Source: Candidatus Bathyarchaeota archaeon
GTDB lineage: Archaea; Thermoproteota; Bathyarchaeia; RBG-16-48-13; JAGTRE01
DNA: 64,000 nt
Direction of reading: 5' to 3'
Assembly (NCBI GenBank): GCA_018396415.1
Contig: JAGTRE010000002.1
Coordinates: forward strand, 1-64,000
Shown here one piece after another: positions 18,740-27,101 of the stretch (position 1 is the stretch's first letter; each line of letters starts with the position of its first letter). The notes under the pieces were generated by a model, which was not told where the DNA came from, made no database searches, and saw only the letters and a program-made list of their open reading frames with translations. A program made the translations under genes and the position numbers.

Positions 18740-19917
18740 TGGCAAAAGTAATTGGTTTAACTGGCGATCACGCAATAGCCTACGCAGCTAAGCAATGCGA
18801 TGTAGATGTTGTAGCAGCCTATCCAATAACCCCTCAAACAATTATTGTAGAACGATTTAGCGACTACGTTGCAAACGGAGAAGTAAAGACCGAATACGTT
18901 TGCGTAGAATCAGAACATTCAGCGATGTCCGCCTGTGTCGGAGCCAGCACAACTGGCGCGCGAGTTTTCACCGCAACTTCAAGCCAAGGATTAGCCCTCA
19001 TGCATGAAATCCTCTACATAGCATCAAGTCTCCGTTGCCCTATAGTCATGGCCGTGGTAAATCGTGCATTATCCGCTCCGATTAACATCCACTGCGATCA
19101 CAGCGACATGATGGGCAGCCGCGACTGCGGTTGGATCCAACTCTACAGTGAAAACGCGCAAGAAGCCTACGACTTAACAATTCAAGCATTCAAAATCGCA
19201 GAGGACCCAGAGATTCTCCTACCAGTCACAGTAAATCTCGACGGTTTCATCATCTCACATTGCATGGAAGGAGTAAATGTCATTTCGGACGAAGAGGTAA
19301 GAAAGTTCTTGCCCCCGAGGAAAGCCGTATACAAACTGGATCCGGCAAACCCAATAACGATCGGTGCACTTTGCTTCACAGACTACTACTTTGAAATTAA
19401 ATTTCAGCAAGAAGATGTCATGAAAAAAGTGCCAGCGAAGGTTAAGGAAGTTGGTGAAGAATTTGGAAAGATAACTGGCCGGAGCTATGGTCTAATAGAA
19501 ACATTTGGATTAGAAGACGCTGAGGTTGCGGTTATGTGCCTCGGAAGCACTGCCGGAACCGCTAGGGTAGTAGCCGACAAACTAAGAAAGTCCGGTAAGC
19601 CAGTTGGAGTTATTAAAGTGCGATTATACAGACCGTTTCCAACGCAGGAAATCGTCGAAGCAGTTAAGGGATTAAAAGCGTTAACAGTTCTGGATAGGGT
19701 GGCTACCTCAGGAGCACCGTCAGGACCATTATGTAGCGATGTCAAAACAGCGCTTTACGCTGAGACAGAGAAGCCGCTGATCACGAATGTGATTTATGGT
19801 CTCGGAGGACGAGATATCTCACCGGAAAACCTAGAAGATATCTTCAATGACGCATTGAGAACGGCTGACGTTGGAAGGGTAGATCGTCCAATTAAATACG
19901 TGGGGGTGAGGGAGTAA
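18739..19917 (+). CDS. porA: Pyruvate:ferredoxin oxidoreductase alpha subunit
   Basis: Alpha subunit carrying the pyrimidine-binding half of the thiamine diphosphate site. The start at 18739 (MAKVIGLTGDHAIAYAAKQC) is fixed by the TAATG overlap with porD and by homology. Conserved parts include VAAYPITPQTIIVERFSDY, the glutamate in YVCVESEHSAMSACVGAS, and TATSSQGLALMHEILY. At 393 residues it has the usual length for the four-subunit archaeal form. Confidence 0.96.
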   Translation: MAKVIGLTGDHAIAYAAKQCDVDVVAAYPITPQTIIVERFSDYVANGEVKTEYVCVESEHSAMSACVGASTTGARVFTATSSQGLALMHEILYIASSLRCPIVMAVVNRALSAPINIHCDHSDMMGSRDCGWIQLYSENAQEAYDLTIQAFKIAEDPEILLPVTVNLDGFIISHCMEGVNVISDEEVRKFLPPRKAVYKLDPANPITIGALCFTDYYFEIKFQQEDVMKKVPAKVKEVGEEFGKITGRSYGLIETFGLEDAEVAVMCLGSTAGTARVVADKLRKSGKPVGVIKVRLYRPFPTQEIVEAVKGLKALTVLDRVATSGAPSGPLCSDVKTALYAETEKPLITNVIYGLGGRDISPENLEDIFNDALRTADVGRVDRPIKYVGVRE

Positions 19918-19918
19918 A

Positions 19919-20842
19919 TTGGTCAAACTAGCTGAACTTCCAACAGAGGAGCTTCTTGCCCCGGGGCATAGAATGTGCTCCGGATGCGCCGCTCCGATCA
20001 TCGTAAGACAAGCCCTAAAATCAATAAGAGGCCCCACAGTAGTCGTTAACGCCACTGGTTGCCTTGAAGTTGCAACAACAATTTACCCGTACACCTCATG
20101 GCGGGTCCCATGGATCCACGTGGCCTTTGAAAACGCTGCAGCAGTAGCCTCTGGAATTGAGGCTGCCTTTAAAGCGTTGACTAAGCGAGGTTGTTTGAAG
20201 GAAAAAATTGATATAATCGCTTTTGGTGGAGATGGTGGGACATTTGACATTGGAATTCAGGCACTTTCAGGCGCCCTAGAAAGAGGACACGACTTTGTCT
20301 ATATCTGCTATGACAATGAAGCCTATATGAATACTGGAATACAACGTTCTGGATCCACCCCTCATGGCGCCGCAACCACAACTAGCCCAGCGGGTACAGT
20401 TATCCCCGGCAAACCAGAATGGAAAAAAGATATAGTTGGTATAGCAGCGGCACATGGAATAGAGTTCGTCGCAACTGCTTCGCCAGCCTACTGGTCAGAC
20501 TATATAGCTAAGGTTCGAAGAGCAATCGAAGTTGATGGCCCAGCCTTCATCCATGTAATTCAACCATGTATTTTGGGATGGAGATTTAATTCAAATGAAG
20601 CAATTAAAATCGCTCGCCTCGCAGTACAGACAAGGTTTTTCCCAATTTACCATGTTGAAAAAGGCCAGTACAAATTAGACATCAAGATTCCAAAACCTCT
20701 ACCAGTTGAAGAGTACCTAAAACCCCAAGGCCGCTTCCGCCATCTGTTCACCCCAGAATTTAAAGGCGAAATTGAAAAAATACAAGCCTGGGTTGACGCA
20801 AACTGGGCAAGAATCTGCCAACTTGCAGGAGAAAAAATCTAG
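19919..20842 (+). CDS. porB: Pyruvate:ferredoxin oxidoreductase beta subunit
   Basis: Beta subunit with the thiamine diphosphate pyrophosphate-binding region and a [4Fe-4S] cluster. HRMCSGCAAPIIVRQ gives the first cluster cysteines; the ThDP motif runs from IAFGGDGGTFDIGIQALSGA to YDNEAYMNTGIQRSG. The start is TTG at 19919, directly after porA. The 307-residue length is normal. With porG, porD and porA it forms a complete enzyme, the usual entry to acetyl-CoA in anaerobic archaea. Confidence 0.96.
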   Translation: MVKLAELPTEELLAPGHRMCSGCAAPIIVRQALKSIRGPTVVVNATGCLEVATTIYPYTSWRVPWIHVAFENAAAVASGIEAAFKALTKRGCLKEKIDIIAFGGDGGTFDIGIQALSGALERGHDFVYICYDNEAYMNTGIQRSGSTPHGAATTTSPAGTVIPGKPEWKKDIVGIAAAHGIEFVATASPAYWSDYIAKVRRAIEVDGPAFIHVIQPCILGWRFNSNEAIKIARLAVQTRFFPIYHVEKGQYKLDIKIPKPLPVEEYLKPQGRFRHLFTPEFKGEIEKIQAWVDANWARICQLAGEKI

Positions 20843-20944
20843 CTCCTCCCCTCCCTATTTTTATTTTTAAACTATTAATATTGTACTGGCCAAATTTGAT
20901 TGTTAATTATCAAGCCTGTAGCCAGCCCGACAAGAGAGGGAAGC

Positions 20945-21556
20945 ATGCTGAATTTAGATGAGTTAAAAAGTGAGTTTATTAAGATATCCCGTGAAGCCTA
21001 CGCCAGAGGACTTATCTCAGGGGCAGGCGGAAACCTTAGCGTTAGAATCCCTGGCACAGAACAAATTCTCATCAAACCTTCTGGAACTACCTTCAGAGAA
21101 CTTCGTCCATTACTTATCGACTTTAAGGGAAACATCATAGAAGGAACCGGGAAACCGTCCATCGAGCAAAAACTTCACATCGGCATCTATACCGTTCGAA
21201 CCGACGTAGGAGCGGTTATCCATACCCATTCACCAGCTGCCACCGCATTCGCAGTAGTTGGGAAAGAAATTCCAATGGTAACAGCACCTGCATTAATCAT
21301 CCTAAGAAAATGTCCATTAATCAGCTACGCCCCACCGGGCTCAAAGAGGTTAGCAGAATATGTTGTATCAACATTCAAGGATACCTCAGTGAAGACCGCA
21401 TTACTTCAAAATCATGGCGTTATCGCAGTTGGAAAAAATTTGACCGATGCTTTGAATAACGCTGATTTACTTGAAGACACTGCGAAAATCGCCATCCTCG
21501 CATTCCAAATCGGAAAACCAAAGAAAATTCCAAAGCTATCTCAGAATACAGATTGA
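20945..21556 (+). CDS. Class II aldolase/adducin family protein (fuculose-phosphate aldolase-like)
   Basis: Zinc-dependent aldolase of the AraD/FucA family, 203 residues. The substrate loop SGAGGNLSVRI, the general base region KPSGTTFRELRP, and the metal ligands in VIHTHSPAATAFAV and LLQNHGVIAVGKNL are all present. The ATG at 20945 follows a GAGAGGGA site. In archaea such enzymes often make dihydroxyacetone phosphate and an aldehyde; the substrate cannot be told from sequence. It stands alone after the porGDAB operon. Confidence 0.88.
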   Translation: MLNLDELKSEFIKISREAYARGLISGAGGNLSVRIPGTEQILIKPSGTTFRELRPLLIDFKGNIIEGTGKPSIEQKLHIGIYTVRTDVGAVIHTHSPAATAFAVVGKEIPMVTAPALIILRKCPLISYAPPGSKRLAEYVVSTFKDTSVKTALLQNHGVIAVGKNLTDALNNADLLEDTAKIAILAFQIGKPKKIPKLSQNTD

Positions 21557-21655
21557 GTTGAATTTAACCGACTACAAAACTACTTTTAAAATTCCAGTCA
21601 TTACCCTCTAACTGCTTAACTCCAGTTAAGCCCTATCAAAACTACATTTAATAGT

Positions 21656-22555
21656 TTAGGGCGAATAAATCGGAACTCCTTCTCGAGGATCCTTGGTAAT
21701 TTTCTGGAACTCCTCGATGATTCTTTTGGTAACCGGACCCACATTCCCATCGCCTATAACTCTTCCACTAATTTTAACAACAGGCGTAATTTCCGCGTGG
21801 GTCCCGCAGAGAAAAACTTCCTCAGCGTTAAATAACTCGTATACAGTGATGTCCTTTTCGATCACTTCGTAGCCTAAATCTTGCCCGAGTTTAATTATTC
21901 TTTCTCGGGTTATCCCATGCAGGATACTTGCTGTGGTCGGAGGAGTAAAAATCCTCCCAGCTTTAATCATAAACAGATTCGTCGTAGGAGCCTCTGAAAC
22001 AAACCCACGCATATCCAACATAATTGCTTCATTAGCCCCAGCTGCAATCGCCTCCAACTTCGCCAGAATACTATTAAGATAATTCATTGACTTGATCTCG
22101 TGGGTAGTTGCTTGAGGAGGATCCCTACGGGTTGAAGCAATAATTGCGACGATCCCTTTTTCTCTAGCCTCCTTACCGAACAAAGGCTCAACCGGCTCAG
22201 CGATAATAACAATCGAGGCCTTCGGACATTTTCTTGGGTCTACGCCAAGATCCCCAACCCCGCGAGTAACAATTAACCGAATGTAGGCATTTCTCAAATT
22301 GTTTTTCCGAAGAGTTTCGAGAACAGCGTTAACCATTTCATCCCTTGTAAGCGAAATCTCCAGCATAATGGCTTGAGCTGAACGATATAAACGATCAACA
22401 TGCTCCCTAAGCTTAAAGACTACCCCATCATACGCGCGAAGACCCTCAAAAACTCCATCTCCATAAAGAAAACCATGATCATAAACAGAAATTTTAGCCT
22501 CAGATTTTGGGTAAAATTTACCATCAATGTAAACTAAGTACTCCCTTTTCTCCAT
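21656..22555 (-). CDS. ilvE: Branched-chain amino acid aminotransferase
   Basis: Fold type IV PLP enzyme that transfers amino groups to 2-oxo acids of Val, Leu and Ile. The N-terminus YIDGKFYPKSEAKISVYDHG and FLYGDGVFEGLRAYDG is classic for IlvE; the PLP lysine lies in THEIKSMNYLNSILAKLEA, and the cofactor phosphate region in ANEAIMLDMRGFVSEAPTTN. Length 299 residues. It is monocistronic and convergent with the aldolase gene. Confidence 0.94.
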   Translation of the reverse strand: MEKREYLVYIDGKFYPKSEAKISVYDHGFLYGDGVFEGLRAYDGVVFKLREHVDRLYRSAQAIMLEISLTRDEMVNAVLETLRKNNLRNAYIRLIVTRGVGDLGVDPRKCPKASIVIIAEPVEPLFGKEAREKGIVAIIASTRRDPPQATTHEIKSMNYLNSILAKLEAIAAGANEAIMLDMRGFVSEAPTTNLFMIKAGRIFTPPTTASILHGITRERIIKLGQDLGYEVIEKDITVYELFNAEEVFLCGTHAEITPVVKISGRVIGDGNVGPVTKRIIEEFQKITKDPREGVPIYSP

Positions 22556-22674
22556 CTACTAACCCACGCTGAATAAATATGGTATTAATATTCGTTACAA
22601 CGGTAGCATTTAAGCCATTGGGTAAAATGTTTAGAACTAGTTAAGATCTACTGAGAAGTGCATCAGGTGAAAAT

Positions 22675-23826
22675 ATGACCGAAACCAACGGAATACTTGA
22701 CGATATTCAGGCGATCAAATCGATTGATCGAATGAATATGTGTGAAATTCAATTAAGATTCCCAGAGAGCGCCGAGGACGCAATTAAGAGGGCTAACAAA
22801 CTACGTATTCCTAAAAACCTCAAAATCGGGAAGCGTATAATCCATTATCACCAACCCGAAAATATTTTGGTATTAGGAATGGGTGGCTCAGCAATTGGAG
22901 GCGAGCTTCTTCGCGGATGGTTAAGAAAATACAGCCAAATTCCAATTGAGGTTAACCATGATTATTATCTACCAGCATACGCTGATGCGAATACGCTTGT
23001 ATTAGCAGTTAGTTACTCAGGGGACACCGAAGAAACTCTATCAGGGTTTGTTGAAGCGGTCAGCCGGAAGTGCATGATTGTAGGGATAAGCTCTGGGGGG
23101 CTTCTTGAAAAATTCTGTCAGAGTTTAAGGGTCCCATTCCTTAAACTCCCAAGCGGAATGCCTCCTCGAACCGCCCTACCGTATCTCTTCTTTCCACTGG
23201 TTCTAATCGTTAAAAAATTTGGAATTGCCCCCAAAATGAGTGAAGTCAAAGAAGCCCTTGTAGTGCTAAAACAATTACGAGAAGAAATCAAACCCGAGAT
23301 TCCAACCTCAAATAATCCATCAAAACAACTAGCAGCTCAGTTGTATGGCGGCATCCCTGTAATCTATGGGTTCCAAGAATACTATGGCGTTGCCATGCGA
23401 ATCAAAACCCAGTTCAATGAAAATGCAAAGGTTCCAGCAAAGTATGAGGTGTTTCCTGAGTTAAATCATAATGAGACCGTCGGATGGGAAGGCCCTAAAG
23501 AATTGACCAAACTCTTAAACGTCGTCCTATTACGGGATCCAAATGAGCCGCCTGAAATTCAAATTCGAGTCGAAGCGATAAAGAAGTTAACCCTTAATCA
23601 GAAAGCCGGAAAAGTATTAGAAATATACCCAAGAGGAAAAACAACCCTCGCAAAAATGCTCTCTACGGTATACATCGGCGATTTTGCAAGCGTCTACCTA
23701 GCCATTCTATATGGAGTTGATCCTACACCAGTTGAAATTATTAACAAAATGAAATATGAACTTAGGAAAAAAACCGACATAGTTACACCCCTAAGTCGAC
23801 AAATTACGGCATTCTTAAAGAAGTAA
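22675..23826 (+). CDS. Bifunctional phosphoglucose/phosphomannose isomerase
   Basis: Enzyme of the SIS-domain family that interconverts glucose-6-P or mannose-6-P and fructose-6-P in crenarchaea and relatives. Visible motifs are LGMGGSAIGGELLRGWL, VSYSGDTEETLSGF, PSGMPPRTALPYLF, and the catalytic FPELNHNETVGWEG. At 383 residues it is somewhat longer than the crenarchaeal enzymes (around 300-330), mainly at the N-terminus. It probably feeds sugar phosphates into gluconeogenesis and glycan synthesis. Confidence 0.92.
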   Translation: MTETNGILDDIQAIKSIDRMNMCEIQLRFPESAEDAIKRANKLRIPKNLKIGKRIIHYHQPENILVLGMGGSAIGGELLRGWLRKYSQIPIEVNHDYYLPAYADANTLVLAVSYSGDTEETLSGFVEAVSRKCMIVGISSGGLLEKFCQSLRVPFLKLPSGMPPRTALPYLFFPLVLIVKKFGIAPKMSEVKEALVVLKQLREEIKPEIPTSNNPSKQLAAQLYGGIPVIYGFQEYYGVAMRIKTQFNENAKVPAKYEVFPELNHNETVGWEGPKELTKLLNVVLLRDPNEPPEIQIRVEAIKKLTLNQKAGKVLEIYPRGKTTLAKMLSTVYIGDFASVYLAILYGVDPTPVEIINKMKYELRKKTDIVTPLSRQITAFLKK

Positions 23827-23944
23827 TCGAGATTATACAGGGTAAACTCAGAAATACAGCGCTAACACCGCTACACTAAGTGGCTACCATACCAATAATG
23901 GTAAACAAAAACACAAATCAAAGACCCTGGCTCAATATAAGCTT

Positions 23945-25126
23945 ATGAACCTTGACCACTTCAAAGAACAAGTGACAAATGTAATTTCGGAACTCCGACA
24001 TGTAACTATAAAAAAAGTTACCCTAGTTCACCACGATGATGCGGATGGAATTTGCTCGGGGGCAATTACTAAGGCAGCTCTAGAAAGAGAAGGATACCGC
24101 ATCAGAACATTTTGCTTAGAAAAAGTATACCCCGAGGTTATACAAAATCTCCACAGTATAAAAAATGAAATAATTTTCTACTGTGACATAGGATCATCCC
24201 ATGCCCAATTCATCTCGGAAAGCAACTCTGGTCGAAACCTAGTTATCATTCTAGACCACCACGATCCAACCCCAGCTACTGATCCGAAGGTTCATGACCT
24301 AAACTTAGAGCATTTCAACTTCCGCGGAGAAACCGACTTCTCAGGAGCAGCATGTTGCTACCTATTTGCCAGAGCTTTTAATTCTCAAAATCGAGACTTA
24401 GTTTACTTAGCCTTAGTTGGAAGCTGTGAAATTCCGCAAGGGTTTACTGGTATAAATAAACAAATCTTGGAGGAGGCAAACCAAGAAAAGGTTGTTAGAC
24501 CAAAGGGAAAGACATTTGAAATTACTCGCCTAGGAGTCACCTTAAATGACCTTTTCTCCATCCTACAGATTCTTGGCTCAGTTGGGTATTACAAAGGCGG
24601 CCCAGAATTAGGAATAAAGGCCTGCCTTGAAGGAATAACACCCGAAATTAAGCGACTAACCCGCCAACTTGAAGAAAAAAGAAAACAAGCAAATAAAACG
24701 CTTCTTTCTCGACTTCTTCGCGAAGGCTTGAATGAAACAGAACATATTCAATGGTTTGATGCAGAAAACACGTATCGAGGAATGGGAACCAAAGTAATTG
24801 GAACATTTTGCTCTTTTCTTTCATACCAACAACGCTTGGTCAACCAACATAAGTACCTCTTAGGATTTACTGATGTGCCCCCTGAAATTCCAGGTTATGG
24901 CAAATTGAAGGAAAAATATGTCAAGGCCTCAATCCGAGTGCCCAAACCAATGCAAACGCGAATAGATGCAGGAGAACTTCTTCCAGCCTTTGAACTTCTC
25001 GCCAAGGCCTCCGAAAAGTTTGGGATAGCTGACGGCCATGCCTATGCTGCCAATGTTGTAATCCCCCATCAACAAAAAGAAGAACTAATACGTAATGCTG
25101 AAAGAATACTGCATGGCAGAAGTTGA
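23945..25126 (+). CDS. DHH-family RecJ-like phosphoesterase
   Basis: Single-strand nuclease of the DHH superfamily, 393 residues. The N-terminal metal motif is in LVHHDDADGICSGAITKA and the DHH motif in VIILDHHDPTPATD, with GETDFSGAACCYLFARA between DHH and the C-terminal part. GHAYAANVVIPHQQKEEL near the end resembles the DHHA1 motif. Archaeal relatives include the CMG-associated GAN/RecJ proteins and other RecJ-like exonucleases; I cannot assign it to one subgroup. Confidence 0.82.
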   Translation: MNLDHFKEQVTNVISELRHVTIKKVTLVHHDDADGICSGAITKAALEREGYRIRTFCLEKVYPEVIQNLHSIKNEIIFYCDIGSSHAQFISESNSGRNLVIILDHHDPTPATDPKVHDLNLEHFNFRGETDFSGAACCYLFARAFNSQNRDLVYLALVGSCEIPQGFTGINKQILEEANQEKVVRPKGKTFEITRLGVTLNDLFSILQILGSVGYYKGGPELGIKACLEGITPEIKRLTRQLEEKRKQANKTLLSRLLREGLNETEHIQWFDAENTYRGMGTKVIGTFCSFLSYQQRLVNQHKYLLGFTDVPPEIPGYGKLKEKYVKASIRVPKPMQTRIDAGELLPAFELLAKASEKFGIADGHAYAANVVIPHQQKEELIRNAERILHGRS

Positions 25127-25222
25127 AGAAAGAATTTTCATAGGTTCTAAAAAGTTTCAGCCCATTAATGAGCCATTTGAAGTTTTTCTCCCAGTTCTAG
25201 TGTTTTAGAGTTATTGGTAAGG

Positions 25223-25325
25223 TTTAATTAGGCTATGTTTATTTCTAAGCCATGCTAGCGGAAGGCAGCAAGGTTTGAAAACCCTAATCCCCGCTTGGGA
25301 GGTCCCTCGGCCTTTCCCTCTTTTT
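25223..25325 (+). other. Small GC-rich intergenic island, possible short RNA
   Basis: In an AT-rich gap, about 75 bases (25248-25320) are GC-rich and can pair: AGCGG (25257-25261) with CCGCT (25291-25295), and an inner GGTT-TGAA-AACC hairpin. TTTAATTA at 25223-25230 is a possible TATA box about 25 bases upstream, and a T5 run follows at 25320-25325. GGAAGGCAGC loosely recalls the SRP helix 8 tip, but the rest does not fit. No tRNA can be built here. Confidence 0.25.
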
Positions 25326-25442
25326 ACGGGCTTAATCCCTAAATCCCTATTGACTTGAAATTTTATGACTGCGAAATTTAAGTGCCTTTTTAATACTCCT
25401 TTAAATACCCTAACGAAAACAAAAATTACTTAGGTCACTAAC

Positions 25443-25577
25443 TTGACTGTTCAAAAAATCTCTGTTAGAGAATTTGAGAAGTTTTGGAACACGCTCCCTG
25501 AAGGGGTATTAATAAAGGAAGTTTATCTCTCCGGCCAAGATTATATCATAGTTTATTTACCAATAGGCGGCAGATAA
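25443..25577 (+). CDS. Possible 44-residue small protein
   Basis: A short reading frame beginning with TTG encodes MTVQKISVREFEKFWNTLPE, then VYLSGQDYIIVYLPIGGR. The composition and alternating hydrophobic pattern look protein-like, and TTTAAATA around 25403 could be a TATA box. The ribosome site (TTAGGTCA) is weak. I recognise no family. It lies between the DHH protein gene and the structured RNA locus. Confidence 0.35.
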   Translation: MTVQKISVREFEKFWNTLPEGVLIKEVYLSGQDYIIVYLPIGGR

Positions 25578-25727
25578 TTACAAAAGCTTGGAAAAATGAA
25601 CAAGAAAATGCTTATCCAGCAGTTATCTTTTTATAAATTTGTTTAAATCAAGGAGCAAACCAATACATTCGTTTAAATCTAGCTTCACTTCCTGCAAATC
25701 AATCATGCCAACATGTTAAAGAATTGC

Positions 25728-25736
25728 TAAATAAAA
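25728..25736 (+). promoter_or_regulatory. Probable TATA box of the 25.76 kb RNA
   Basis: TAAATAAAA is centred about 25 bases before 25757, where the 11-bp terminal helix of the candidate RNA begins. That is the usual archaeal distance from TATA box to transcription start, so the promoter and the fold agree. Confidence 0.4.
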
Positions 25737-25756
25737 GGAGGCCCCCTAGAATTGTC

Positions 25757-26079
25757 TGCAGCGGGACTTTGGTGTAAAACCGAAAACCAATAAGGCGGAA
25801 CCGAGAGGAAACCAAAAGGGAAACCTAGAGGGAGTACCTGAGGGAAAGCCGAAGGTGAGTAGGAAGCCCTGGCGGAGTACTGCAACAGTCCAAATCTCTG
25901 AAAAGAGAGGAGGAGTGAAGCAGTAGACCGTGGAAGTTCAAACTTCCGAAAGGAAGGGAGAATGGAAGCGGAACAACCCACAAGGTTGATAAAAACCGCC
26001 AAGAACACACCCCAGAAACCTAGACGAAAGTCAAGGCGAAGGGGAGAAAGAGGTGGGGGCTCCTCTAGGTCCCGCTGCA
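25757..26079 (+). ncRNA. Candidate structured non-coding RNA, about 323 nt
   Basis: A purine-rich, GC-rich locus in an AT-rich gap. Its ends form an 11-bp perfect helix: TGCAGCGGGAC (25757-25767) with GTCCCGCTGCA (26069-26079). Inside are TTGGT/ACCAA (25769-25773/25786-25790); TACTGC/GCAGTA (25878-25883/25920-25925) enclosing TCTCT-GAAA-AGAGA (25895-25908); two mutually exclusive hairpins sharing ACTTCC (25932-25947 or 25943-25956, the latter with a GAAA loop); GCGG/CCGC (25968-25971/25996-25999) enclosing CAACC/GGTTG; and CCCC/GGGG (26010-26013/26041-26044) enclosing a GAC-GAAA-GTC hairpin. An additional upstream segment (25736-25746) could pair with 26055-26064 as a pseudoknot. The opposite-strand frame of 117 codons is low-complexity and not convincing as protein. 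No SRP, RNase P, 5S or tRNA hallmark is seen. Confidence 0.5.
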
Positions 26080-26110
26080 CTACTTCTAAATAGAAAACCC
26101 ATATATTGTC

Positions 26111-26635
26111 TTACTTCATCGCCTGAATTTTTCCTGCAACGTGCCATACATCATTTTTCGCATCGTATCTCAATGGCTTACATTTAAAAAAGTAGCCAAG
26201 TGCTCCCAACTGAGCGAGAATTGTGGCAAAAACTGGACAAGGTCTAATGTATTCAGAACCTCGCTGTCTAACTAAATCGTGGAAAGCTTTCGCACCGAAG
26301 ATGCCATGAATCTCAAATTTTAACTCATCGTTTTGCCTTACGATAGTAACCTGTTTCACGAAACCATTAGACACAAAAAACTTCCAAAGATTTACGACAC
26401 ATTCAAATGGTTTTCCTTTCCGTATCTCAACTCCCTTTCGCTTTAAATATTCAAGAAGGTATTTACCTACACTTACTATTGTAGAAGCATATACTCCATG
26501 ATCGAACGTATAATCCATTAGCGCCAAACCAAGACCATAAAGTAAAGCATTAAGTACATCATCTTCAACTATTTCCTTTCGATAGTTTCTCGAGACTAGC
26601 GTTATCCTATCTAAATTCATAGGTAGAGACTTCAA
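26111..26635 (-). CDS. Hypothetical protein downstream of PadR regulator
   Basis: A 174-residue soluble protein I cannot assign with certainty. It has an N-terminal alpha/beta part (LVSRNYRKEIVEDDVLNALL, VGKYLLEYLKRKGVEIRKGK) and a C-terminal part with Cys residues in RPCPVFATILAQLGALGYFF and KCKPLRYDAKNDVWHVAG, which is reminiscent of V4R/heme-NO-binding-like small-molecule domains. It follows the PadR gene after 12 bases, so it may be a ligand sensor or effector controlled with the regulator. Confidence 0.55.
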   Translation of the reverse strand: MKSLPMNLDRITLVSRNYRKEIVEDDVLNALLYGLGLALMDYTFDHGVYASTIVSVGKYLLEYLKRKGVEIRKGKPFECVVNLWKFFVSNGFVKQVTIVRQNDELKFEIHGIFGAKAFHDLVRQRGSEYIRPCPVFATILAQLGALGYFFKCKPLRYDAKNDVWHVAGKIQAMK

Positions 26636-26647
26636 CTTGATCCCGCC

Positions 26648-26977
26648 CTATCCTTCTCCAAATTTCTTTAATATATTGACAAAGGATGATTTCCCGACTT
26701 GAAGAGCTTTAATTCCATTAGCTGATATTTTGTAAATTCGCCTTTGTCGTCCATTTAATGACTCCCACTCACCAGTAATATACCCTTCATCTTCAAGAAA
26801 ATACAAAACTGAATAAACAGAGCTAACACCCATAGAAAAGCCAAACCGAGCACGAAGTTCGGATATGACTTCGTATCCCCATCGGGGTTTTTGAGCAATA
26901 AGAGAAAGCAGCCAAAAATCGAGAAAAGCCCTCGCCAATCTCCTGGTATACGCGTCTAGCACCTTCTCCAGCTTCAT
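26648..26977 (-). CDS. PadR-family winged-helix transcriptional regulator
   Basis: A 109-residue DNA-binding protein. FWLLSLIAQKPRWGYEVISE and FSMGVSSVYSVLYFLEDEGY followed by GRQRRIYKISANGIKAL are the PadR winged-helix signature. A basic N-terminal helix (YTRRLARAFLDF) precedes it; the usual long C-terminal dimerisation helix is short. It is the first gene of a two-gene unit with the downstream hypothetical protein and probably regulates its own promoter. Confidence 0.87.
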   Translation of the reverse strand: MKLEKVLDAYTRRLARAFLDFWLLSLIAQKPRWGYEVISELRARFGFSMGVSSVYSVLYFLEDEGYITGEWESLNGRQRRIYKISANGIKALQVGKSSFVNILKKFGEG

Positions 26978-27101
26978 ACGTTATGCCCGCCCCTGGTTAT
27001 ATATTCGGTTTCTGAAATTTTCGCCTATGAAATAAATGTATTTAATTTTCAGAAAATAAAACTACCCCATCAATTCCCCGAGTATATTTGATCCCTCGGA
27101 A

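Noticed and set aside
25248-25320. tRNA or H/ACA guide RNA
   Set aside because: No 7-bp acceptor stem with a T-loop (TTCRA) can be built, and no ACA box follows the stem.
25861-25960. 5S rRNA-like words (GGAGTACTG, GGAAGTT)
   Set aside because: They occur in the wrong order and without the 5S helices I to V; overall length and closing helix do not fit.
25727-26080. 117-codon minus-strand open frame
   Set aside because: Its product is Leu/Ser/Phe/Pro-rich with no fold pattern; the frame exists because the purine-rich structured locus on the plus strand has few stops in complement.
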